From assembly GCA_030770545.1 (NCBI GenBank), contig CM061109.1, positions 186,001 through 250,000 on the forward strand: a stretch of DNA of 64,000 bases. The letters run 5' to 3'. This document shows, piece after piece, positions 1-10,794 of the stretch (positions within the stretch are counted from its first letter, which is position 1; every line of letters begins with the position of its first letter). The notes under the pieces were generated by a model, which was given only the letters and a program-made list of their open reading frames with translations, had not been told where the DNA came from and did no database searches. Source of the stretch: Macropodus opercularis. Taxonomy: Eukaryota; Chordata; Actinopteri; Anabantiformes; Osphronemidae. The translations under genes and the position numbers were made by a program.

Positions 1-657
1 GGGGCTGTTTTTCTGCAAAGGGGACAGGACGACTGATCCGCGTTAAGGGAAAAATGAATGGGGCCATGTATCGTGACATTTTGAGCAAAAACCTTCTTCC
101 ATCAGCAAGAGCATTGAAGATGAGACGTGGCTGGGTCTTCCAGCATGACAATGATCCCAAGCACACCGCCCAGGCAACGAAGGAGTGGCTCCGTAAGAAA
201 CATTTCAAGGTCCTGGAGTGGCCTAGCCAGTCTCCAGACCTCAACCCTATAGAAAATCTGTGGAGGGAGTTGAAAGCCTGTGTTGCCCAGCGACAGCCCC
301 AAAACATCACTGCTCTAGAGGAGATCTGCATGGAAGAATGGGCCAAAATACCAGCTACAGTGTGTGCAAACCTGGTGAAGACCTACAGGAAACGCTTGAC
401 CTCTGTCATTGTCAACAAAGGTTATATTACAAAGTATTGAGTTGAACAGTTGTTATTGACCAAATACTTATTTACACTGGAATTTATAAATAAATTCTTT
501 AAAAATCCTACAATGGGATTTCCTGGATTTTTTTCCCACATTCTGTTTCTCATAGTTGAAGTCTACCTATGATGAAAATTACAGACCTCTGTCATCATTT
601 TAAGCGGGAGAACTTGCACGATCGGTGGCTGACTAAATACTTTTTTTCCCCATTGTA
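1..657 (+). mobile_element. Tc1/mariner transposon, 3' part (5' end outside window)
   Basis: The element enters from the left edge with its transposase frame open. After the stop at 440 there is a short 3' region and then an inverted-repeat end of the type seen in fish Tc1 elements: the stretch at about 596-657 carries the sequence read on many Tc1 ends (GATCGGTGGCTGACTAAATA) and finishes in CCCATTGTA at 657, giving a terminal TA as expected for TA target duplication. The left terminal repeat is not in the window, so full length and mobility cannot be judged. Confidence 0.9.
3..440 (+). CDS. Tc1-like transposase, C-terminal fragment
   Basis: This would cut and paste the surrounding element using a DDE/D catalytic domain in the nucleus. 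The frame is open from base 3 at the window edge to the TAA ending at 440, about 145 codons, against roughly 340 residues for a full Tc1 transposase. The visible part holds the block FQHDNDPKHTA, containing the second catalytic aspartate, and the block SPDLNPIENLW, containing the third acidic residue (E), both diagnostic of Tc1/mariner enzymes. The first in-frame ATG at 54 is internal to the domain and is not the true start. No stop or frameshift interrupts the visible part, so the copy may be fairly young. The N-terminal DNA-binding region lies outside the window. Confidence 0.9.
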   Translation, partial: GCFSAKGTGRLIRVKGKMNGAMYRDILSKNLLPSARALKMRRGWVFQHDNDPKHTAQATKEWLRKKHFKVLEWPSQSPDLNPIENLWRELKACVAQRQPQNITALEEICMEEWAKIPATVCANLVKTYRKRLTSVIVNKGYITKY

Positions 658-1164
658 TTTTGCTTCGGGGCTTTGAGAAACGGGGCCGTTATTTAACATT
701 CATGCTTTGATAAGACCTATATTTCATTACTTTCACACTGAATGCAGCAACACTCTGCATTGGAGCATTAAGGTTTTTAATCAACGTATGTCGATCGCCG
801 ACATCTCTTGTCTGTCTGTCAAAGCCTTTTCTGCTTTTTTCCAAAGCTTTAACTAGAAGTTGTGAATTTCGTGATTCATTAAATGGGCTCGATGGCAGGA
901 AACACAGAAACACCAAGCATTCAAAGCTCTGTCTGCAGCCATGAGAAGCACAGGGTCTCAGTTCAAATCAAATCAAAAACCATTTGAATCACAAACGTAA
1001 AGGTAACCATTATTTCACGCAAGGTAGTCGGATAACTCGTTTTGAATGATCATAAATGTATTCTTTTTGTACCGTATGTGGCGCGTGGATCAGTCCAGTT
1101 CTTCAGCGTGGGCCAATCAGGAGGGGGAGGGATAACTTTTCACCTAGAACTGAGAGGTGACCCG
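658..1164. other. Gap without a recognised gene
   Basis: AT-rich single-copy-looking sequence between the Tc1 end and the LINE scrap. I see no exon with good splice sites here. It may be intronic sequence of the cytokine receptor gene whose 3' exons begin at 1632. Confidence 0.4.
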
Positions 1165-1505
1165 TACTACAGCACTTAATGATTACAGACCTGTTGCCCT
1201 GACTTCATGGCCAGCATCTGGACCCGCCAGGATCCAATGTCAGGACACTGTTTGTGGACTTCAGCTCTGCCTTCAACGCTATTGTTGCTGCAGCTGAATG
1301 TGCCAGACTCCACGTGTGGGTGGATGACGGACTTCCTGACAGACAGACAGCAGTTGTTGAGGCTGGGGAAGCTCTGACTCCCAGACCGTCAGCACTGGAT
1401 CCCCCCACGGCTGCGTCCTTTTGTTCAACAGCTGCACATCTAGTGACCACTCTGTCAAAACACTGCTGTTGTGGCTCAGCATGAACAACCTGGAGCTTAG
1501 AGATG
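1165..1505 (+). mobile_element. Degenerate LINE reverse-transcriptase fragment
   Basis: Translation in shifting frames recovers pieces of a non-LTR retrotransposon RT: first LNDYRPVAL at about 1178-1204, then after an internal deletion TLFVDFSSAFNAI at about 1245-1284 (the RT motif with the first catalytic aspartate), then FLTDRQQLLRLG in another frame at about 1338-1370. The same family (CLNDHRPVALT) recurs on the minus strand at 36.7-37.8 kb. Frames are broken and the two blocks are joined by a deletion, so it is dead. It probably sits in an intron of the receptor gene. Confidence 0.75.
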
Positions 1506-1631
1506 AAATTTACTACCGTCCAACTTATCTGAAAGTTGAGTCATGGGTCCGTTTCTCTAACGTTCAGACCTCCTGCCTGCTCATTAGAAAACAGCGATTC
1601 ACAGTCTAACTCAAACCCTCTGTTTTGCCAG

Positions 1632-4600
1632 GTGACACCTGTACCCCTGAAGTCAATCTGACTGCACGGCCTGGCTTTCTGACTGCATACCTAAGCATCA
1701 ACACCAGTATGGAGGAGCAATATGGAGGCCACATACAAAACAGGGTTTACTATGGCAAGGAGGGAGAATCGCTGGAGGTGAGTCGACTGCGTTCATTTGC
1801 TGCCTGTCTGTGCCTTCGTTCAGTCTCGTCTTTACACCTCATGGTGAAAACAAGACATCTCAGCGCCGTAAGTCAAAATGTGACCGAAGACCAGCTTGTT
1901 TACATCGATATCTGTCTTTAGCCGAAAAAAGTGTAAATCCTTTCAGCTGCTGAACTGATGCAGGGACGTGTAGATCAGATAAGTTTACTAACAAAGAATG
2001 GAATGAATGCATTTTATGTTGGTATCATTTAAATCCATCCATCTTCGCCAGGTCAAAGGTTTATACATCACTATACAGAAGTTTCATTGTTAGATGTTTC
2101 TGGTAGGAGTACAGCTTACAAATGGAACTGGAACTGCATTCTATCAAATACTCCACTAACTCAGTTCTGGCCTCCTCTGAAAAAGTCTTAGGTCAAAGGT
2201 AACGGTGTGGTTCAGGTTTGTGACTCATTAACTTTGCTTCAGTGTAACTATAGCAGATTCTGTCTTTCTTTGAGAACTAGGAGTTTCCTTTGCAGTGACA
2301 CAAACTGTGTTAATGTAGCTCTGACCATTTGGGTTTGCCCTTAACTAAACTATGCTCAACATGGGTGTCTTGTAAATGGGAGATATTGAAAAACACTATT
2401 TCCCAGGTAGATTTTGCAAAGACGTAAAGCAGATGTAGAAGAGGAATCTGGTTACGCTACTAAGTGTTAAAGTTAGTTTCAGTAACCAGGGCCGACGATC
2501 AGATACAGACAAGATGGTCAACCTCAGCGTGGAGCCGATGGCGCTTGGATGTTTCTTTAGAATTGTTCTTTTTCATGTTGCTTCTGACTTTTCCTTTACC
2601 CTTTGAACCAGTCAGCATCTAGATAATATCCAGTATTTAAATGTAAGCCTTCTTTTGTTCTTTTGTGTGGAGGCCCACTGGTACAGAGTTAATTCTGTTT
2701 TGGTTTTAGTTCGTTTGAAATGGATCATAGGGCCTTTAAGTGAACAGCAGTTTTAAATGTGGACTATAAATGAAGTAAAATGTATCTAATCTGCTTTACA
2801 GAGGAATTATGAATATGGTGCTTCTTCAGTGTCCATCTATGGCCTGGAGGAAGGATCGCGTTACTGCGTAAAGGTGCAGCATCTTCTCCACGGTGAAGTC
2901 TTCGGGACAGACAGCTGCATCCAGTGTGTGGCCATCCCTGAGTCAGGCAAGACCATGGCAGCATTGTTTGCTGCTGCTAGAAAACTTGTACCTTCTTCTT
3001 CTTGTGCCTTTTGATCTGGGGCAGCAGCCTAAGCAAACCCATTTTCACTGCTGGTATCCAGCGTCCTGTCGTGGTCATGATTCAAAGCTCACGACCGTAG
3101 GTGAGAGTAGGAACTCGGATCAACCGGCCCAGCTTCACCGTACCGGGTCACTGCTAGAACACACCCCTGTCCTCTTAAGAACCAGTCCTTTCAACTCTAA
3201 AAGAGAAAAGAAGAACAATATTGATGGTGGTGCTTTAGGAAGCCCCAGAGGAGGGATTGTAGTGGAAAATGTGTGTACTTGGGATAGAATATATGCTCAG
3301 AATGTATAGGATGGAATCTGTACTCTATGTAGGTATTAACAGCAAGACAGTCAGGCTGTGAGGTGATGGAGTTTCTGTGTCCAGGATTTGAACCTCTTAT
3401 GTTGGCAATAACAGGATGTTCTCTCTCCCACATCTGGAAAGTTCTTGGCGAGTGTGGCTGCTCCGGGAACAGGCCAGGTCGAAGTGACCCGTTGATAACT
3501 TTCATGTAAACCGAGTCATTAGTCTAAAATATCAAGAGTCAGAGACCAAATTGGGCAAGAGCTCCTTGCGACTGACGCAAGTTTAGGGTTTAAAAACCAA
3601 CTCCTTAGAATGAGAGGAGGAGATGTGCTGTGTGCTTCCCCGCGCCAGCGAGCTTTACCCCTGCAGGGAGGAATCAGGTGACTTCGTATAACTGCCTTAT
3701 GTAAATCTTTACACCACTTATGTGAAATAAATCATTTGTATTATTTTGAATCTCAGTGCTGTGTTTGTCTGAATCCTCTCGGTGAGGAATATCTGTAAAC
3801 AACTACATTTATTTCTTTAAGTAAAAGGCAACATTTATTACTCCATTGCTTGGTACATAATGCAGGTAATGCTCAGGGCCATCTTGGAGCTTCGCTGAGC
3901 ACATCAGGGATGAAAAAATGCTAAAACTGTATTCACATCAAAAACGGCCCTTGTCTGCTGTTGGTCTAGTATAATTAAGGGAACGGTGTCATATGTGCTT
4001 GACGACTAGCCAGGCCCATAAATATGTGGACATTGGCTACATGGTCAGGTGGTGTTTCTGCTTTAGGGTCATTGCATGTGAAACCCACACCCTCTGTGAA
4101 ACCATCACATGGTTCTATGATTCAGTTTCACATTTTTCACTGGGAGAGACACTTTAAAAATCAGCAGTGCTGTGGTTTGTGCCTCAGTGAACCTGATTCC
4201 ATCTGGGCCAGCTGTGTTTACTGCTCATATGAAGTCTAAACCGCAGTCGTATGAACAGCTGATTGAGTAAACGGAGACAATCTGGGGCTAAATAAGTTTG
4301 TCACACATTCCTTCTGCCACTGCTGTGCTTTTCTGTGTGTTTTACTCCTGTAGAAGAATGAATTGCTGTGGAGTGTTTTTAAATCTGCCTCTTGAAGTGT
4401 GTAATCGCATTGGAGTTGGATCAGTCACCAACCGGGCATAACAAATAATTTCTCTGTTGTTTACAGAAAAAGAGCTGAAACTAACCGAGGTAATAGTGGT
4501 GTTGGTGGTTGTGCTGGCTCTGGCCTTTCTCATACCTGCCATAGGATACATCCTCATTTTCCACCAGGAGAAAATCAAGCAGTGGCTGCAGCCTCCATAC

Positions 4601-4745
4601 ATCATCCCAGACCACGTGAGTAATGGCAGCACCACCCAGTTCCACTCATAAGAAGAGCAGCACTGACCACGTCACTTCTCTCCGCCAGTACTTTCTCACG
4701 CCAACTACCAGTCACCAGCTTCGCTCCCCCAGGGAGGATGAATGA
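1632..4745 (+). CDS. Class II cytokine receptor (CRFB family), 3' exons
   Basis: Cell-surface receptor chain of the interferon/IL-10 receptor family, expected to pair with another chain and signal through JAK kinases. Visible exons are 1632-1777, 2802-2946, 4467-4615 and 4689-4745; reading phase joins through all of them to a TGA, giving about 164 C-terminal residues. The first two encode the membrane-proximal fibronectin-III domain (VYYGKEGESLE; SRYCVKVQHLLHG; DTCIQC-like cysteine pair). The third encodes a hydrophobic segment (VIVVLVVVLALAFLIPAIGY) followed by KIKQWLQPPYIIPDH, resembling a proline-rich JAK-binding Box 1. The tail is very short. The intron after 2946 starts with GC, not GT. 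Reading through the 73-bp last intron would instead end at a TAA at 4651. Upstream exons (signal peptide, first FNIII domain) lie outside the window. Short-tailed IL10RB/CRFB4 or IFNGR2/CRFB6-like identities are possible; I do not choose. Confidence 0.8.
2947..4466 (+). other. Intron of the class II cytokine receptor gene
   Basis: A 1.5 kb intron with an unusual GC donor (GAGTCAG|GCAAGA) and a normal acceptor (TTGTTTACAG). It contains an AATAAA-like site at about 3726-3731 (GTGAAATAAATCATT), which could serve as an intronic polyadenylation signal. I see no repeat with clear boundaries and no further exon. Confidence 0.55.
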
Positions 4746-5965
4746 TGTCGTGGACGAGGGCAGAGGGGGGTGAACGAAGCGACTGCTGCGTCTTCCTTGC
4801 TGTTCTGGGAATCGGCCTTTCTGAGACCCTGCTGCTTACGGCCTCAACACACACACTCGCACCTGAACTGCTTTTTCTGGGGGCCTCGCTTCTGAGAAAG
4901 AGAGAGAGTGTGTAGGTGTGTGTCTAACTACACTTGGTAGCATTATTGTATTGTATTTGTGCCTATTCCCCTGAAATTTCAATAGAAATACAAAGTGCAC
5001 TTTGCTCTGATAGAGAAGAGGAACCGATACACAAACACACCCCAGCACCTTTCTACTACTAATGTGCTTATATTTACATTAACGGTATTTAGTTTTAGTA
5101 ATTAATTAGTAGGCAGAAGTAAACCAGCATTAACGGCATTAACTACTGTTTTTCTCATGGAAGAACCAACACAGGCGACACTGTTAAAGCTTTTATGGCG
5201 ACAAAGGTGTTTCCTGTAGAACTGAGTCACACACTCGGCAGGAGGCTCAGGATGAAAGCTGTGCTTTACAATTCAACGTGTTGATTTGGAGGCAGAAGAC
5301 TTGGTTTCTGCTGTGGGACATTTCTATGTAAAAAGACACGTTATTGAGAAATCGAAGCAGTTTTTCTTTCCTTTTTTGTTTAATGCGTCCAAAATATCAT
5401 CAGCTAATGTTCAGATGTGAGTCCTGCTGCTGAATGGTGGTTGAACTGTGCCTTCACTGTGATTTAGCTCTTTGTAAACGGTCATAAATGTGTACGTTTG
5501 TACTATCGCTGTGCTGATGTGTGTTGGTTGGACTGTTTGTGTCTTGACTGTTTACACAGTTGTTTTACACATGGAGGTGTAGAAAAGCGAAGGAGCTGAG
5601 ATAAACCACTGCCTCTGTACTGTTTCCCTCTAAACACTGTTCCAGTAAGTCGCCGCCGTAAAACGAGTGACTATGAAACAGCTTTTATAACTGTCTGCAT
5701 CATCACCTTGTGTGCTGCCATGTCACACAGTCTTCAAGGACTGGATTAAAATGGTGGCGTTGTTAAACCCACTAAGTATAACCAGTGTTAGAATATCACT
5801 AAGGCAAAATACTGCAGCACATTTGCTCCTGATTATGTCTGTACTGAATACGTTCATCAGGAAATGAACGACAATAATTGACCAAATAATTATAACGATG
5901 CATCTCACAGTTATCAGCTGAGCGTTCAGGCAAATACGATAAGTTGATAAAAAGCACTTTGTTGG
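4746..5965 (+). other. 3' UTR of the receptor gene and intergenic sequence
   Basis: Downstream of the receptor stop codon. No perfect AATAAA was seen; the best candidate is ATTAAA at about 5745. A large part of this stretch is probably 3' UTR but the end cannot be placed. I see no other gene. Confidence 0.4.
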
Positions 5966-6364
5966 TCTCTCTCTCTCTGTTTCTCTGTTTTTTTTATCTC
6001 TCTCTCTGTCTGTGTTTCTCTTTCTCTCTCTCTTTTTCTCTCTCTCTCTCTGTTTCTCTCTTTCTCTGTTTCTCTTTCTCTCTGTTTCTCTCTCTCTTTC
6101 TGTTTCTCTCTCTTTTTCTCTCTCTGTTTCTCTCTTTCTCTTTTTCTCTCTCTGTTTCTCTCTTTCTCTGTTTTTCTCTCTCTCTCTTTCTGTTTCTCTC
6201 GTTCTCTCTCTCTCTTTCTGTTTCTCTCGTTCTCTCTCTCTCTTTCTGTTTCTCTCCCTCTGTGTTTCTCTCTCTCTCTCTGTTTATCTCTCTCTTTCTG
6301 TTTCTCTCTCTCTCTGTTTCTCTCTCTTTCTCTGTTTCTCTCTCTTTTTCTCTCTTTCTCTGTT

Positions 6365-6395
<31 letters not shown>

Positions 6396-6672
6396 GTTTA
6401 TCTCTCTCTCTTTCTCTCTCTCTCTCTGTTTATCTCTCTCTCTCTCTCTCTTTCTGTTTCTCTCTCTCTGTTTCTCTCTCTTTCTCTGTTTCTCTCTCTT
6501 TTTCTCTCTTTCTCTGTTTCTCTCTCTCTCTCTTACTGTTTCTCTCTCTCTCTTTCTGTTTCTCTCTCTCTCTCTCTCTGTTTATCTCTCTCTCTTTCTC
6601 TCTCTCTCTCTGTTTATCTCTCTCTCTCTCTCTCTTTCTGTTTCTCTCTCTCTCTTTCTCTCTCTCTCTCTG
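5966..6672. repeat. TC-rich (GA-rich) low-complexity tract
   Basis: About 700 bp consisting almost entirely of TCTC, TTTC and TGTTTCTC words, i.e. a polypyrimidine tract on the plus strand. It stays open in two forward frames because the words lack stop codons; the predicted Ser/Leu/Phe proteins are not real. It lies immediately upstream of the presumed first exon of the small membrane-protein gene. Confidence 0.95.
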
Positions 6673-6810
6673 TCACGCAAACGCGCCCCCGTCTTCTAAC
6701 CGCGTTCTTCCCTCCTGGTCTTTGCGCGTAAATGGACGTGGACGCGCGCATTGTGCCGCCTTGTGCTTCTGTCTGTTCCGTTTCTGCCTGGATGTTGTGA
6801 TCGCCGTGTT

Positions 6811-6857
6811 GCTGATCCTGATCCTGATCCTGATCCTGATCCTGATCCTGATCCTGG
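6811..6857. repeat. CTGATC hexanucleotide array
   Basis: Between seven and eight uninterrupted copies of CTGATC (CTGATCCTGATCCTGATC...). It sits about 250 bp upstream of the ATG of the small membrane-protein gene, so it may lie in its promoter or 5' UTR. Confidence 0.95.
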
Positions 6858-7110
6858 ACTGAGGTCGGTGGTTGTTGCTGAAGGTGACGGGCTGGAATAA
6901 CTATTAACCCTATTTGATATCGTGCGTGTCCAACGAGCCTGGAACCTTCGTTTGCGCCCTGGTTTCTGACGTTTATCGGACGGTGTGAGTGAAATGGAAG
7001 TTTTCCTTTTGAAATCGTTTCGTACATTGTTGGATCGTGTAATGATGAGACGCTGCCCTTCACTGTAGGCACTTGATGATCGCAGAACGAAGCGAAAGCA
7101 GCTGCTGAGC

Positions 7111-7382
7111 ATGTGGAACATGCGGCCAGAGCGTCTGTCCCCGGCGGCTGCTCTGTACCTCAGCTGCGTGGCTCTGCCAGCGGTGTGTTGTGAGTATGTC
7201 CAGAGGCTGGACTCGCTGTCTGTGAATGTGTGTCTGTGTGTCTGTGTGTGAATGTGTCTGTGAGTCTGTCTGTGAATGTGTCTGTCTGTGTGTGTGTGTG
7301 TGTGAATGTGTCTGTGTGTGAATGTGTCTGTGAGTCTGTCTGTGAATGTGTCTGTGTGTGAATGTGTGTCTGTCTGTGAGTC

Positions 7383-7418
<36 letters not shown>

Positions 7419-10400
7419 TGAATGTGTCTGTGTGTCTGTGTGTGAATGTGTCTGTGAGTCTGTCTGTGAATGTGTCTGTGTGTGTGTGTGAATGTGTCTG
7501 TGTGTGAATGTGTCTGTCTGTGAATGTGTGTCTGTCTGTGAGTCTGTCTGTGTGTGTGTGTGTGTGTTTGTGAATGTGTCTGTGTGTGAATGTGTCTGTG
7601 TGTCTGTCTGTCTGTCTGTTTGTGAGTCTGTCTGTCTGTGAGTCTGTCTGTGAATGTGTGTCTGTCTGTGTGTATGTGTGTGTGTCTGTTTGTGAGTCTG
7701 TCTGTGAATGTGTGTCTGTCTGTCTGTGAGTCTGTCCGTCTGTGTGTCTGTCTGTCTGTGAGTCTGTCTGTCTGTGAGTCTGTCTGTGAGTCTGTCTGTG
7801 AATGTGTGTCTGTCTGTGAGTCTGTCTGTCTGTCTGTGTGTCTGTCTGTCTGTGAGTCTGTCTGTCTGTGAATGAGTCTGTCTGTGAATGTGTGTCTGTC
7901 TGTGAGTCTGTCTGTGAGTCTGTCTGTGAATGTGTGTCTGTCTGTGTGTCTGTCTGTGAGTCTGTCTGTGAATGTGTGTCTGTCTGTGAGTCTGTCTGTG
8001 TGTGTGTCTGTCTGTGTGTCTGTTTGTGAGTCTGTCTGTCTGTGTGTCTGTCTGTGAGTCTGTCTGTCTGTGTGTCTGTCTGTGAATGTGTGTCTGTCTG
8101 TGAGTCTGTCTGTCTGTGTGTCTGTCTGTGAATGTGTGTCTGTCTGTGAGTCTGTCTGTCTGTGTGTCTGTCTGTGAATGTGTGTCTGTCTGTGAGTCTG
8201 TCTGTGCGTCTGTCTGTGAGTCTGTCTGTGTGTCTGTCTGTGAGTCTGTCTGTCTGTGAATGAGTCTGTCTGTGAGTCTGTCTGTCTGTGAGTCTGTCCG
8301 TCTGTCTGTCTGTCTGTCTGTGAATGTGTCTGTGTGTGTGTGTGAATGTGTCTGTGTGTGAATGTGTCTGTCTGTGAATGTGTGTCTGTCTGTGAGTCTG
8401 TCTGTGTGTCTGTCTGTGAGTCTGTCTGTGTGTGTGTGTGTGTGTTTGTGAATGTGTCTGTGTGTGAATGTGTCTGTGTGTCTGTCTGTCTGTCTGTGTG
8501 TCTGTTTGTGAGTCTGTCTGTGAATGTGTGTCTGTCTGTCTGTGAGTCTGTCTGTCTGTGAGTCTGTCCGTCTGTGTGTCTGTCTGTGTGTCTGTCTGTC
8601 TGTGAGTCTGTCTGTCTGTGAGTCTGTCTGTGAGTCTGTCTGTGAATGTGTGTCTGTCTGTGAGTCTGTCTGTCTGTGTGTCTGTCTGTCTGTGAGTCTG
8701 TCTGTCTGTGAATGAGTCTGTCTGTGAATGTGTGTCTGTCTGTGAGTCTGTCTGTGAATGTGTGTCTGTCTGTGAGTCTGTCTGTGTGTCTGTCTGTCTG
8801 TGAGTCTGTCTGTCTGTGAATGAGTCTGTCTGTGAATGTGTGTCTGTCTGTGAGTCTGTCTGTGAGTCTGTCTGTGAATGTGTGTCTGTCTGTGTGTCTG
8901 TCTGTGAGTCTGTCTGTGAATGTGTGTCTGTCTGTGAGTCTGTCTGTGTGTGTGTCTGTGAATGTGTGTCTGTCTGTGAGTCTGTCTGTGTGTGTGTCTG
9001 TCTGTGTGTCTGTCTGTGAGTCTGTCTGTCTGTGTGTCTGTCTGTGAATGTGTGTCTGTCTGTGAGTCTGTCTGTCTGTGTGTCTGTCTGTGAATGTGTG
9101 TCTGTCTGTGAGTCTGTCTGTCTGTGTGTCTGTCTGTGAATGTGTGTCTGTCTGTGAGTCTGTCTGTGTGTCTGTCTGTGAGTCTGTCTGTGTGTCTGTC
9201 TGTGAGTCTGTCTGTCTGTGAATGAGTCTGTCTGTGTGTCTGTCTGTCTGTGAGTCTGTCTGTCTGTGAGTCTGTCCGTCTGTCTGTGAGTCTGTCCGTC
9301 TGTGAGTCTGTCCGTCTGTCTGTGAGTCTGTCCGTCTGTGTGTCTGTCTGTGAATGTGTGTCTGTCTGTGAGTCTGTCTGTGTGTCTGTCTGTGAGTCTG
9401 TCTGTGTGTCTGTCTGTGAGTCTGTCTGTCTGTGAATGAGTCTGTCTGTGTGTCTGTCTGTCTGTGAGTCTGTCCGTCTGTCTGTGAGTCTGTCCGTCTG
9501 TCTGTGAGTCTGTCCGTCTGTCTGTCTGTCTGTGAATGTGTGTCTGTCTGTCTGTGAGTCTGTCTGTCTGTGTGTCTGTCTGTGTGTCTGTCTGTGAGTC
9601 TGTCTGTGAATGTGTGTCTGTCTGTGAGTCTGTCTGTCCTGCTTTTGCACATGCATCCCACACATCTCAGATGCATCTGAATCAGTAGATGAGTATGAGC
9701 TGCCTCTCGTTCACAGCAGGATACTGATGTGCTGCCAGGCTGTAACGAGTGGAATCAAGTCTGGGTGGAATCCTCCCCAGTAGATCATCTCGTTGTCCAG
9801 TAATGTGAAAACACTGGTTTCTGTCTCTGGGTTTGTGGATTTCACATTAAAATGAGGGAAATTAGCTCCAACAGTACGTTCAGACACCTGCTTAACGCGT
9901 AACCTCCACCAGCCGGTGGAGGCAGACGTCTGCCGAGCCTGGTTCCGTTAATGAGACCCAGGGTGTGCCAGCGTTGGGTTTCTCTTTATGGGCTTGACGT
10001 TGGCATGGCAACCTGAGGCCTATATATCTACGCTTCCCGGCCTCTGTCGACCTACCACTGATGCCGGTCTGGGTTGCGCCACTTCCTGGGTCCGATTGTT
10101 TAACCCAAGCAGAACAGAAGGCCCAGGTGAGGGAACAGACCCACCGTAGACTAGATAAGTACGTTTTGCAGTTCTCTCGCTCCGCACGGTGCTTTACTCC
10201 CATGCGTTCTGCTGGATTTGTTCTGATTCTGATTCTAAACGCATTTAAACACATGTCAACCTAAACCTAAGACGCCGCGGAACCTGCCTGCTCAGACCAG
10301 CAGCCTGGACTCATACTCTCCATAATCCACTGGGACGGGCTCTGACCCAAGTAGACCTTAATGCCAGAAATAACAGAAACCTTCCTGGATGAAGACCAAC

Positions 10401-10794
10401 TCAACCACACTGCATACGTTTGGATTTCCCTCCTACAGCGGATCCGATTCGTTCCGGGCCGGGTCTGCGTGGGTGGTGGCAGGACTGTATCAGTGGGCAG
10501 TGCCCTGTCTGATCTGAACGCTTCTCTTTGTTTCCAGGTCAAGCTGCGAATCAGCCTGATGACTCTGTGTTGGGTGGAGGTTCTGGTGGGATCAGCATGG
10601 GAGGCCTCAAGTCTATCCTGAAAGACGCCGTGACGCCGGCCTTCGGGGCCACCGTCATCATCATCATCACAGTCATCATGTCTGGCAGCGCCTACCTGTG
10701 CTTCCTCAAGTACGTGTGTGCTGGCTGCTGTAAACCCATGCAGGTGGCTCCTGCTGCTGACGTGGACCCAAACAAGACTGAAGAGCAAGTCTAG
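7111..10794 (+). CDS. Small single-pass type I membrane protein, unrecognised
   Basis: Two exons, 7111-7189 and 10538-10794, join in phase 1 to encode 111 residues. The first gives a signal-peptide-like start (MWNMRPERLSPAAALYLSC, then VALPAVCC). The second gives a short Gly-rich ectodomain (VLGGGSGGISMGG), a hydrophobic stretch at about residues 62-82 (GATVIIIITVIMSGSAYLCF), a membrane-proximal cysteine cluster (KYVCAGCC) that could be palmitoylated, and a short acidic tail ending EEQV. The junctions are good: GTT|GTGAGT donor and TTTGTTTCCAG acceptor. The 3.3 kb intron is mostly a TG/TCTG array. I do not recognise the family and infer no function beyond a small membrane protein. The codon flow, signal peptide and clean joining phase argue that it is real; an extra exon within the intron cannot be excluded. 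Confidence 0.65.
7217..9638. repeat. 2.4 kb TGTG/TCTG/TGAG/AATG compound microsatellite
   Basis: Built from 4-bp words (TCTG, TGTG, TGAG, AATG, and rarer TCCG) arranged in recurring blocks such as TGAATGTGTGTCTGTCTGTG followed by AGTCTGTCTG, so there is a higher-order pattern above the tetramer. It occupies most of the intron of the small membrane-protein gene. Because the minus-strand words contain no stops, all three minus frames stay open for 838 to 989 codons (Thr/Asp/Arg/Gln/His repeats); these are not genes. Confidence 0.97.
9639..10537 (+). other. Remainder of the small membrane-protein intron
   Basis: Single-copy-looking intron sequence after the array. It includes a perfect 8-bp hairpin (CCTCCACC, loop AGCC, GGTGGAGG) at 9903-9922 and a few TTCTGA words at about 10217-10238. 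No exon with convincing splice sites was found. Confidence 0.45.

Noticed and set aside
5944..6731. Two plus-strand frames of about 240-250 codons made of Ser, Leu, Phe and Cys
   Set aside because: Pure translation of the TC-rich tract; no start context, no splice sites, no unique sequence.
6696..9676. Three overlapping minus-strand open frames of 838-989 codons rich in Thr, Asp, Arg, Gln and His
   Set aside because: They are readings of the TG/TCTG microsatellite, whose words contain no stop on that strand. All three frames are open at once, which no real gene would show.
9903..9922. Perfect 8-bp hairpin as a terminator or regulatory stem
   Set aside because: Single short palindrome in an intron; expected by chance in 64 kb.
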